Shown: positions 24,312-34,600 of the stretch, piece by piece
Layout of the letters: each line of letters starts with the position of its first letter
Numbering within the stretch: position 1 is the first letter of the stretch
The notes under the pieces: generated by a model
What the model saw: only the letters and a program-made list of their open reading frames with translations
Databases searched by the model: none
Told to the model about the DNA's origin: nothing
Assembly: GCA_000310025.1 (NCBI GenBank)
Contig: FN648740.1
Coordinates: 7,341 to 50,778, forward strand
DNA from: Ectocarpus siliculosus
Lineage: Eukaryota; Sar; Phaeophyceae; Ectocarpales; Ectocarpaceae
DNA length: 43,438 nt
Reading direction: 5' to 3'
Position numbers and translations under genes: made by a program

Positions 24312-24378
24312 CTCTCGAGGACGCGTGGTCAATGGTCTAACCGCTAAGGCATGCAAAACGCAAGAGTACGCCCCCGCT
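24312..24378 (+). repeat. R1 dispersed repeat, partial
   Basis: Carries CTCGAGGACGCGTGGTCAAT, GGTCTAACCGCTAAGGCATG and AGTACGCCC. The TGGTCAATGGTCTAAC core resembles a tRNA D-arm / A box. Confidence 0.6.
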
Positions 24379-24719
24379 GCGCTACTGTCGCCCCATCACC
24401 CCCGGGCTGGAACGCCAGCCTACTGGAACAATGGAATTCTGCCATCTTGACACCGCTTTTTCTGCAACTTGGCTCGGGAACTCTATCAGTAACGCTTTTG
24501 GCGAAGCTCATCATGGGACGAAGAAGGTTTTGTGCACGGAACTGGCGGAATGCGGATGCGTGATCTTTATTGTTTTTTTAGCAACGGCGAGAAGAAGGCA
24601 CACGCCTTTCATATCGCACCGCGAAAGAACCGGTCAGAGCGTGCGGGAGAGGGTAGTTCCAACCTTTTTCCTCCACACTTACGATGCCCCAAGGCATCTA
24701 ACCTGGTACCAGCAAGATG

Positions 24720-25130
24720 CTGGGTAGAGCTAGCTCCCTCGGGGTGGCATTGCTGTTGCTGTTGTTTTCTCCTTCGAAAAGTTATCGCTGGAAAACCAAA
24801 CCATGTGCACACAATCCCTGCGAACTGGAACCAACCGTTCTCTGAGGTGGGTATTTTAGGGTCGACCAAAAAACAAATCCCGATGCGCACGATTCCCCAC
24901 GGCACCAAACCTTGGGCATGAAAGATGGAGCAGAGAGCTACCTCCCGCCGAGTGGCCTTGCTCTTATTGCTGTTGCTTCCTCCTTCGGAAAGTTATCGGT
25001 GGATAACCTAACCCGTGGCGGAACTTGAACTAACCGCTCGCGGCCGTAGACGGTCGTGCACAGCACAATTTGTTTTTCCCGGGGCGCATTCGGCACCTCA
25101 CGGCCCCAAACCTTGGCATTGCCCAACAGC
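24720..25130. repeat. two-unit tandem duplication, about 211 bp period
   Basis: Blocks GTGGC.TTGCT, TGCTGTTG, TCCTTCG.AAAGTTATCG and CCAAACCTTGG recur in the same order about 211 bases apart (GTTATCGCTGG at 24781, GTTATCGGTGG at 24992). The units are diverged, so the duplication is old. Confidence 0.7.
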
Positions 25131-25269
25131 CCATGGCATCACCTCCTTCCAGATACCATTCATGAGGCAACTAGTTAAGTATTCGTCGAGATATCGGTGA
25201 TCACAGCCTTCCCACGATCGCAGCTGGAGAGGGTCTACGTGCGCGGTAGGGGTAGCACCTTGAGGTGGA

Positions 25270-25470
25270 TTGGCGGAAGCTCCGCCGTGCAGCTTTTCCC
25301 GCCCCTTCCCGACTCGAGAAAAATTGCCAAAACTCTTCCGCCAGATTGCAGCTTTTCGCTCCGGAGAAAAAATTGCACAACTTTCCGCGCAGATTTTAGC
25401 TCCCATACTGAGCGTACATTAGGAAAATTGCAAGAAAAGTTGCAGAACTTTAACTTTCCTTGCAACATTC
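25270..25470. repeat. degenerate direct repeats, about 50-60 bp period
   Basis: GCAGCTTTTC and GAGAAAAATTGC-type words recur two to three times: GAGAAAAATTGCC, GAGAAAAAATTGCAC and GGAAAATTGCAAG. No coding potential. Confidence 0.45.
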
Positions 25471-25617
25471 TGGAGCCATAAAAAGCGGTGTGTGAGTGCC
25501 GGTGGGTGCCAATCGTGAGTTGTAGACCTCTCGCTTGCAATCTATCTTTAACCTACCACATCATCGATTTCACCCAACCAACTGCTGTCTCATGAACATT
25601 GCCCGGTGCGTCACCGC

Positions 25618-25649
<32 letters not shown>

Positions 25650-26296
25650 GTGCGGTTTTGGAACAGGTTCTGCACGGCGGGTTCGACCAGAGTTTGGACG
25701 GTCCTGAGCTTACACCCTGAGGCTTTTACACTTTCTCGGGGGAACCAGTGCTGTTTCGAATGGGCCCGAAAGTGAGTGCACCCCGCACGGTACATTCTTT
25801 TCACACTGCACGTCTGGGCCGCAGAGGTCTGTGCAGGCGCACCAAACACATCTTTGCCGCCGGTTTCGATCCCGAGCATTGCTCCTCACGCCAAATACGC
25901 AGCGAATTCATTGGCCCGCTCTTTGAGTAGATCGTGGCACATCGATCGGTAGTTTTGCTGCCGCCACTGAGAGAGCGGGCCAAGGTGTTTTCATTCGGAC
26001 GGCATGATCGGCAGAGGAGAAACAAGTGATTCAGCAAAAAAAAGAGGGGGAAGATGCTAGATTAATGTATTCCCAGCCACAAATAATACATAAGCGCCGT
26101 GGACGTGGTTTGAGTAGCCTGGCGGGCGGATTGATGTTCTTAGCCGGCCCGAGCGGGTAGACATCGCTGGCGAAGCCTTTTGGGCGTATGACATTCCCTC
26201 GTCCCTTCTACTGACCCGATACCGTTTGTGACCCCCCCCCCCCCCCGTCCCTATGGCTCGTCTGTTCTTCTTGGTTTCTTCCGCTCTCAGAAGCAG

Positions 26297-27498
26297 ATGA
26301 ACGTCTCCGTCCAGACTCCCGACCGGGAAAACACTCCAGCTTGTCGTCAGCACGAACGACACGACCACCGACGTGAAGAAAAAGATCCAGGACAGCGACG
26401 GCATCATCCCGCTCGACCAGCAGCGTCTGCTCTGCACAACCCAAATGATGGATGATCTTCGCACGGTTTCAGAATACAAGATCAAAGGAGACACGCTTCA
26501 CTTGATTCAGCGTGTGAGCGGGGGCGGGTGGGCGTGTCCTCCCTCGCTTGGAAAGTATGTGATATTCGTCAAGACCCTCACCGGAAAAACTGTCGAGCTT
26601 GTCGTCGGCTCGTACAACACGATCGCCGACATGAAGCTAATGATTCAGGACAAGAAGGGGATCCCGCCCGACCAGCAGCGGCTGATATTCGGCGGCAAGC
26701 AGCTGGCGGACGGTCTTACGTGTTCATTTTACAACATAGAAGGAAATTCTACGCTTCACTTGGTCCTTCGCTTGAGAGGTGGATTCGCTGCTCCCACCGT
26801 TGCCGTTGGCGCGAAGTTTGCCGACGTTTCCGACTCGTCCGACCTCACAGAGCACGCCTTCTCGAACGACGCCCCGTCCTGGAGGGTTGCCGAGGCTGTG
26901 CCTGGAAGGAAGGTGCACCAACCGCCAATGCGACGCTCACGGCCGCATGGTCATCCTTAACCATGCGTTCCGGGACTTCGACCTGATCCGGCCCGGCAGA
27001 GACCCGAAGCGCTGCCCAATGTGCAACCGCGAGGTGGTGCCGAGCACGTGTGCCTTCACCGACTGCACGTGGAGGTACAAGGGGCGGAAGGCCGGGGAGA
27101 CCAACGTCCTGGTCGGCATGTGGAAAGAGGCCGGCGACAGCTACCACCGCTTCGAGGAAGGGGGTGAGGTGCAGTGGGACAGGCTGCTCATCCAGGTCAG
27201 GCCCCTGCTCAAGCTCGAGCAACGTGTCCCTTCCGCACCACCGGCGGACGAGAGGATGGAGCGTCCCAACACGACAGCCAATACCGCGACGTCAACCGTA
27301 GCAGTCGTGATCGACCACACGTGGAGTCGATGCACGAGGTGCACGGATTGTTCCGCGTTCGGGGCAACCCCTGCGTCCGACGAGACGGTCCTGGATTGTG
27401 GCCACCGGTTCCACACCAGGTGCCTCGCGGGCTGGGAGCAGGGCTCGATGATCGTCTGTCCCATCTGCCGGGAAGAGTCGTCGCCGCTGCCTCAGTAG
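26297..27498 (+). CDS. ubiquitin-ubiquitin-Cys-rich-RING-H2 fusion, two frame breaks
   Basis: Start ATG 26297 opens a diverged ubiquitin unit (M-N-V-S-V-Q-T-P, then after one surplus base near 26321 T-G-K-T-L-Q-L to L-H-L-I-Q-R-V). After a short Gly/Trp linker comes a second, closer unit (F-V-K-T-L-T-G-K-T ... L-V-L-R-L-R-G-G), with the Lys29 position as Met and the Lys63 position as Gly. The same frame continues through S-D-L-T-E-H and A-P-S-W-R-V-A-E; one surplus base near 26895 then moves to a frame with [13 protein letters not shown] and a further Cys pair, probably zinc-binding. A RING-H2 finger follows (C-x2-C, D-C-G-H-x-F-H-x2-C, C-P-I-C), and the stop is at 27496. Likely a ubiquitin ligase carrying its own ubiquitin-like head. 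The breaks may be sequencing errors, pseudogene lesions or real; the open, motif-intact remainder argues for recent or artefactual breaks. CTCAG just before the ATG could be an acceptor. Confidence 0.7.
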
Positions 27499-28649
27499 AG
27501 AGCAGTGTCGACATGCATGTTGGCATGTTTGACCGACCCAGGGCTCGACGCAGTGCGCATGGTGTGTGTGTCGTGTGTTTGAATATCGAGGCATCGTTAC
27601 TTTACCGGATGAAAGAAAAAACGTGTTTCTTTCTTTAGATGGGTCACCTGTCAACCCCAGGAGGCGTAGATATGCTGCTCTAGTGGTTTGATGATGAGCT
27701 CCTCCTCCTGCAAGTGTTTGGTCGAGTTGTGCGGGTAAATGCCAGGCATACGTTGACTGTGATCCGAAGACGAAGCAGAACAGGAGAGCGTTTATATCTC
27801 CGCCGTGATTGCCTCGGGGAGTCGTCTGTATGACGTGAGTTGGGTTGGTTTGGGTTCAGCTGGGTTGGGTCGGATCAACTTGGGTTGGTCGGTTTTGGGT
27901 ACTGAAATGTGCCCTGTCGATTTCACGTGTTCGTACCACGGGGTACATTAGGAAAGGGCACATAGCAGGTCTCCACCCACGGGGGTGTTGGGATACCTCT
28001 GTCGCGACACGACACGGACACTACCATGTGATATTGCGTGGTCTCGCAAAGTTTGTGCGACTTGGGGGCGCCATTTCGAACCTAGCTGCGCTGTAAGTTG
28101 TTGTAATATCGGTCGCCGAACGCGCCACGAAGATGGCCGATCTGAATGTAATGTTTGTGCACACATCTGGTTGTATGGGACGAACCATCCCACTGCAACC
28201 AACATGAATGCGAATATTGGAACAGGCACACAGCGCGTCGTACCAAGTCGCGGGGCGAGGTGGAGATGAAACAATGCGTCAAGTTCCCCAAACGGCACAC
28301 ACGCACGTGGTAGGGCAAACACATGCACTAGCATGCATAGAAAATGAAACCCTAACAACGCAACACCACACAGCGGAATATGAGATGGAACCCTTGGTAG
28401 TTCAAGCCAAATCATGGATGAACCAAACCCCCATGCTCCCACAGACACAAACCATACACACAAACTCGTCGGTTCAGCCGGGAAGCGCGGTCGAAGCTAA
28501 CAATGAGAAAGACACACGCGCGCGTGCGTTTGAACAAAAAACACATCTTGGTTAGAATGTGACAATTTATCCACGGCGGTCGACCCTCCGTTTGCTACAA
28601 TAGTCGTCCCAACGATTTTACTAGGCGATTCACAACGATGCCTCCTAGT
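27499..28649. other. intergenic between convergent genes
   Basis: Holds the 3' regions of the ubiquitin-RING gene (plus) and the PAP2 gene (minus). A GGGTT-rich stretch lies at 27839-27900. A polar Gln/Thr-rich frame at 28208-28555 has no domain or codon bias. No other gene seen. Confidence 0.6.
27839..27900. repeat. GGGTT-rich imperfect repeat
   Basis: TTGGGTTGG-like words recur about seven times over 60 bases. The spacing is irregular and not TTAGGG, so it is simple sequence rather than a telomere relic. Confidence 0.6.
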
Positions 28650-31600
28650 CTACTCCTTCTCAAGCCCAAAATAGAGCCAGAGGCTCGGCACGAAGTAGCA
28701 GGAACTTTTTCCGCACGGACAAAACGATTGGAGCGGGGGCGGGGGGTGGGAGGGAGGGCGGGATCGACGCCATTCGTTGAAACGGCGAGACGGAGATGGG
28801 ACGGTCGGTGAGTGCGTCGCGTCGTGATTGTCCCGAATAAACGTGCGCCTTTTCCTACAGACGATAAATATATATCTAGACCACATGCCCAAAACTCTCA
28901 TTATTTCCACAACATTTTCAGCAGGTATTTAGGTCCCTACGAAAGAAACATATCGATCATCATGCGGGGCACGTCCCAGTTACAGCATCTCAGTTGCAGA
29001 GCGGCTACACAAGAACAGCAAAAAAAAAAACACCACCACCGAAAACGCTCTCTCTCTCTCTCTCTCTCGAGCACGAACGACGGTGTGCGTGCTCTCCGTC
29101 GGAGCACCCTACCCACCCACCTGAACCCCATGCAGCCGTACACCACGACCTTGGAAGGGATGTCCACCAAATTCCTCCGCGGGGTCTCCCCCTTGGGCCA
29201 GCTGGGGCTGCGGGCTAGCACGGCTGATAGCGCCCCTTTAGACACGAGCTTCAGCACCGACCTGAAGCGCCGCCAACAAAAAGGCGGGGGTATACCTACT
29301 CGTGAACGCGCATGCCGTAGTCGTGAGACCATTGACCTCGCATCCCTACAAAGCCGGGACGGAGCACGCTGGGTTCTCACCGGACCAGGCTCTCACATCA
29401 CCAAGCGCGAAGCGGGGAGGGAAGGGAGGGCTCATAGCCGTGCATGTTGTATTCGTTGGACCATCGACCTCGCATCGCCACATTCCCGGGACGGAGCGAT
29501 ATGCCGGGGGGGAGGGCGGGGTGATATGACGCGGACCCCGGGCAAGGCGGTAGTACGGCATTTTCGCTGGCGAGGGGGCGGGGAGATAACTCCGTTTGGG
29601 GCTTGGGCATATGACGGTTCGCAGGGTAGAGATGTAGTACCTTGACCTTTGCCTTACGCGCGCCCATCGACCGGAAGCAAATAACTTCAGCCGGGCGTCC
29701 GGGAGGAAGAGGATGGACGGGGGAGACGTGCTACGGTACGGGCGGGGTGCCTTCCGCCGCGGTTAACTTGGTCCCACACTCCGTTTCCCCCGCTACCGTA
29801 GCCACGGTTCGACTGGGCTGTGCGGGCAGAGTGGCCTGTAGGATGTCGCAACAATAACCAGTCACAGCAACAGTAACAACAACAATGACAACAACAATGA
29901 TAACAACAACAACAACAACAACAAAAACAACGCACCTCATTGGCAAGAGGACTAAAAACCCCACGCCGCACCGCCTCCCGTCCCCGAGCAGTGCGCCCCA
30001 CCCGTACCCTTCGGCTCGCCCGGAGGAGAGCAAGTGAACTCCTTGCAGGACCTGTAAAAAACACGCGGGTCGTACCACGGTACAGTACGCGGGAAGGACC
30101 GCACGGCGGGGGCGGGTGTCCGAACAAGTCGCAACGGATTGACAACGGCTTCGACACACAGCAAACCACTGCACTGCACCGACGTCATTTTGCTGGTCGA
30201 TCGCTGGTACCAGACGTCTTGTTCATTGGTCAGGCGGTTAGCGCGGTCGATGCTAGTCATGAACAAACACACACACACACACAAAAGAATTTAGCTTGCC
30301 CCATCAGATCATGGACTTTACAAGTATTCTTTGTTTGCACCCGCACTGAGACTGACGTCTTTCCATCGGCCAGGCAGTTAGCGCGGCCGATGCCAATAAT
30401 CAAGCGACACACACACAATCAGGGACGTTGCGCGTCGCGACACGCACGAGACAACCCTGGCTACGGGCACGTTTCCAGCGCCACAAAAAACTTGACCCGC
30501 ATGGTTCTACCCCTGGTACTGCTGTGGCTGGCTGTGGGAACATTCCCAGCAAAAAAACCTTGGCGTCTACCAACAACCACTGCACCACCGCCACCAACCA
30601 CAACAACAATAACAACAACAACAACAACAACAGCAATAAATACAACAAATACACCACCACCACCACCACCACCACCAATACCAACACTTACAACACACCT
30701 GGAGAGTAACGTCACCAGTGCCGCCGCCGCCGCCGCCGTCACCCCTACCGCCGCGATGCAAAAGGCAGCAGGCCTCAAGGAAACCCGCCGCCGTGGCCAC
30801 GATGATTACGGTGTCCCCGAAAGAGTTCGTCCACTTTTTGGGGCACGGGTAGGCCAAGATAGCCCCGCCCGCCCCGCCCAAGACAACCAACCAAGCCTGC
30901 ACACGATTGGAGCGGGGTACTCACGTAAACGCATGCCGTAATATAGCCGTAGAGCTGGCATCCCTACGATGCCGGGACGGGGCGAAACTTGGGTGAGGGG
31001 GGGGAGAGATGGATACGGACTGAGGACTGCTCACGCTTCGCTGTTTAGACGTTTCTCACTTGAGACGGGGGTATCGGAGAGGGTCACAGCAAAACATTCA
31101 CGTGGGCAAACCACCAGTTGAAGGTGATATTGCAAAAGGAGAGGTCCTGGTTGCCTGGGGAACGAGTATGTTCCCCGCAACGTAGGCCAGCCGTTTTCAC
31201 TGCACTCTCCTGGGTATATGATGCACCCTTGCCCCTTACCACCGGGTTTCTCACCGTGAAGGCGTCTACGGCTTACCTCTCAAAATGGTATTTTACGGGT
31301 TACCGCATACCATTGGGTTTCCCACGGTGAAGGCGTCTGCAGTATACCATATTCGACACAAGATAACACACCCCCTGGACCGATTTTCAAAGCTCGAATA
31401 CTACACGACGAAGAGGATGCACAAACGAAACGATACATTTTCGGAGAGGCATCGACCCGACGGCTTGAACGCCGCCGTTTTCGACGCTGCGGCTTTTTCT
31501 GTTGTTCATAAATCGAGCTTTGAAAATCTGTCCGGGGGGTGTGCCATCTTGTGTCGTATACGGGTGCCCCTCACCATGGGGTTTCCCACGATGAAGGCGT

Positions 31601-34600
31601 CCACGGCGCCCCCGAAGGCGAGCCAGAACGTCAAAAGGAAGCCTCCTAACAGATACCCCGCAAGCACGTCAGGAATCGAGTGCACCTGCCGGCGAGAACC
31701 AAAAAACGAAAGCGGAAGAAAAAATGAACAAAACACGCAGCCGTTCCTTTCGGAAACAGGCAAATAAAGACGACAAACCTTGGAGGGTAAGTGAACAAAA
31801 ACAGCCGCCATACAGAGAATAATGCAGGGTTAGAGTCGCCGGGAGCAGGACATCGGGAGAGTTGGCGGGGCTTATTTTGTCTGCGTGACAGGGAGGGTGC
31901 CACACTCAAATAATGCATTTTTGGGGACCCACCAGTATCGCCGCCGTCACCAGTAATGTTCTTGCTGCAGAGAAAATCGAGGTTTGAAAACGGTCCAGGG
32001 GGTGCGGCATCCTATGCAACCTATGAGGTCGCCACATTGCTCTTGAGTTAGTGGGATCAGGATCAGAACACATTCTTGCCTTTGAGTTGAGTAGTGGAGT
32101 CACACAAGCAAGCGCGCCTGCCCAAAGGGTTGTTTTCAACACAGCTGTTTTGCTTCCAAATTTCCAAATTCCAAATTCCAACTTTGCAGATTTTCCAAAA
32201 TTTGGAAGCAATTCGTTCCAAATTTTTCGGTGCCAGTAGTTTCCGAGTTTCCAAAAAAAGATCCTCGTCCGCAAATCGGCAAATCGAGCTTCTATGGTCT
32301 ACGGATTTCGAAATTTGGCAATGTGGAAGCTAAATACCAGCTGTTTAAGACGACCCTTACAGATTTGAAAACATGGAAGCAAAACAGCTGCTGTTTAAAC
32401 CGGCCCTTGCGGTAACAAAAAAGTAGAATAAGCTCACACACTCTCACCCCCATGTACAACCTGCTGGTCGCGATGGCGGAGCTCCAAGCCAGGCACGCCC
32501 ACAACAACACCCCCGCGGTCGGATAGCTACTATCCCCGACGACATCGGCGGCGCCGCCCTCGAGGAGGGAGCAGTCATTGCCGTCGCAGCCGCTGCTTCC
32601 GCTGCCGCTTCCTCGCCGGGAATGGCAAGCCACGAGGAACAACGGGATGAGCGAGCCCATCGTGTGCGTGCTTGGGAGGCCGTACCTGCGGGGGGGAGGG
32701 GGGGGCGCCGTCGGTGATACATGGGGGGGGGAGGGGGGGTGCAAAACGGTCGAGTTGTGGAGGATTCTTAGATTTGGAGGTAATGGAGGCGTCATATTTA
32801 GCGAGCCCTTCCTAGAAGGTACGTGGTGTGACGCTGGATGCGTTTTCCATCTCTTTTATTTTTCATCGCCACATTCGTTCGAGTAAAACGATGGGAGAGG
32901 GCGAGGAACGAAGCGAATGTCGTCACCCTCTTCCTCGACCAGGAGGGTTCTCTTATCTTGGTGGCATTTTGAAGCCAAGGAAAAGACCCCCCGTCACAAG
33001 CGCGCGTGATCGCACATACACCCTTCTCTAACCCCGAACTTCAAAGAAAGCTCGAATTGCTCCACAACCAAGAGGCGAGATGACAAAAACGCCCGATCGA
33101 TGCACGAAGCAAGGAAGGCTCTTGTCGAGATCTATCTTTTCTACGCAACTTTCTTCGTCAGTGACAGGCTCGCGGTAGCGGAGCAATCGGGCTTTCAACT
33201 TCACTCTAGCGGGTGTAAGTGTGTTCCCCCATAAGCGGCTTGCGTGAAGTGTGCTACAAAAAAGCCCCAAGTTGAAATTCCGATAAGCTTTTTCGGCCCT
33301 CGCCATGACTTCTACGTGCACCCTTGGGGCGTGTGAAATTACTCGCACTCTTCTTACAATGGAAGGAAAAAGAAGAAACACGATCTGGGGGGCGCAATCA
33401 ATCAAGTTTTGCATGCCCAGCGGTTAGACCATTGTCCTCGAGGGGACAGACGGAGCGTTGTTTCTACAGGATTGATCACCGATATGGCTAATCACTCCTT
33501 TTCCTGCTTTGCCAATTGTGGCTCAAACATTTTGACAGTATCACTTCTCGCCTGCGTTATACCACTGGGGGTTGAGGGTCGAGGGTCGAGGGTGCAAAAC
33601 GAAGTAAGCGTGGGCTCCAGCAACTAAATAACCATTGCTCACAGCAGTGGTCTGGAGACAAGAAGCGCGTGCTTGCAGTTGGACAAAACAAAAACATCTC
33701 GGGATACGTTCGGGTAGCAACATGTGTCGGACAAGTAAGTGGTTAATTGTAAGGGATTTCGATAGGTTTTGATTTTCGAACGTAATCATAATCTTGGTAA
33801 CAAATCATGATTCATGTCGAAAATTCACGATGGAATAAAATCGTTTCTGGACTCGTTTTCGAAAAATTCGAGGAAGTGGTCCGATTTTGGAGACATCGAT
33901 AAATTTTGAAGTATTCTACATGAGTGTGGGTGAAATCGGCTGGATTGCACCGGGATTAATATTACCGGGACCATTAATGCCATAATTCTCGGCCATTATT
34001 CGACATGTTACAATTGCATATGAACTTCCCAAGCAGCGATTTTCGTTTCGAGCCATGCTTGTTAATACATTTTTTCCGTACGCAAAAATACTCGGCGTGT
34101 TTCACCAGTTCCACCATCAACTCTGTAGACTGGTACATGTAACACCCAGAATAGATGGGACGACAATACACAACCCATGACGAGACAACATTATTACGTA
34201 CATTACCGATAGTGAAATATAAGTCAAATTATTTCGAGATTTTCCAACCAGCTCCCAGAGCTCCGTTGGTAGAGCGCGGCTCTGATAAAGCCGAGGTCCC
34301 GGGTTCGAACCCCGGTGGGAGTATTCCTTTTTTGATTCGGACTTTTTTTTTTTCCCCAACTTGTTTTGTCCTGGGCGTTTTTTTGTTTCATGTGCAATGA
34401 GTTGCTTTCGTGCGCGTCTTTTTCAAAGCTTTTATGACTTTTGCTGGGAGAGCATTGTTAGCATTGTTAATATGCATGAAACTATCATATTTTGTTAAGA
34501 TTGTTATTGGTGTTCATCAATTAATTTGGTCTGTATACATCTCGCCGCATTGTTGTTTTGTTCTCCTCTGTACATACCACGTTCGTTCGTTCGTTCGTTC

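Larger units (their letters stand above)
23459..26296. other. mostly repeats, no gene recognised
   Basis: Contains an R1 fragment (24312-24378), a tandem duplication (24720-25130) and degenerate repeats (25270-25470). A Glu/Lys-rich frame at about 24070-24290 (V-E-D-K-Y-R-E-M-F-E-A-W) could be an exon but lacks the third-position G/C bias of other exons here. A GCT repeat at 25615-25650 gives a poly-Ala frame. Confidence 0.5.

Noticed and set aside
26514-26555. A 42-base GT-AG intron between the two ubiquitin units
   Set aside because: Length is a multiple of three and far shorter than other introns here, so reading through as a linker is equally possible; not called.
27839-27900. Interstitial telomere candidate
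   Set aside because: Irregular GGGTT/GGGTTGG spacing without a true telomeric unit.
28208-28555. Gln/Thr-rich frame in the intergenic region
   Set aside because: ACA/CAC-rich composition explains it; no structure or family seen.
30205-30430. Pair of tRNA genes
   Set aside because: Only a D-arm/A-box-like stretch is present; no acceptor pairing, T arm or B box follows.
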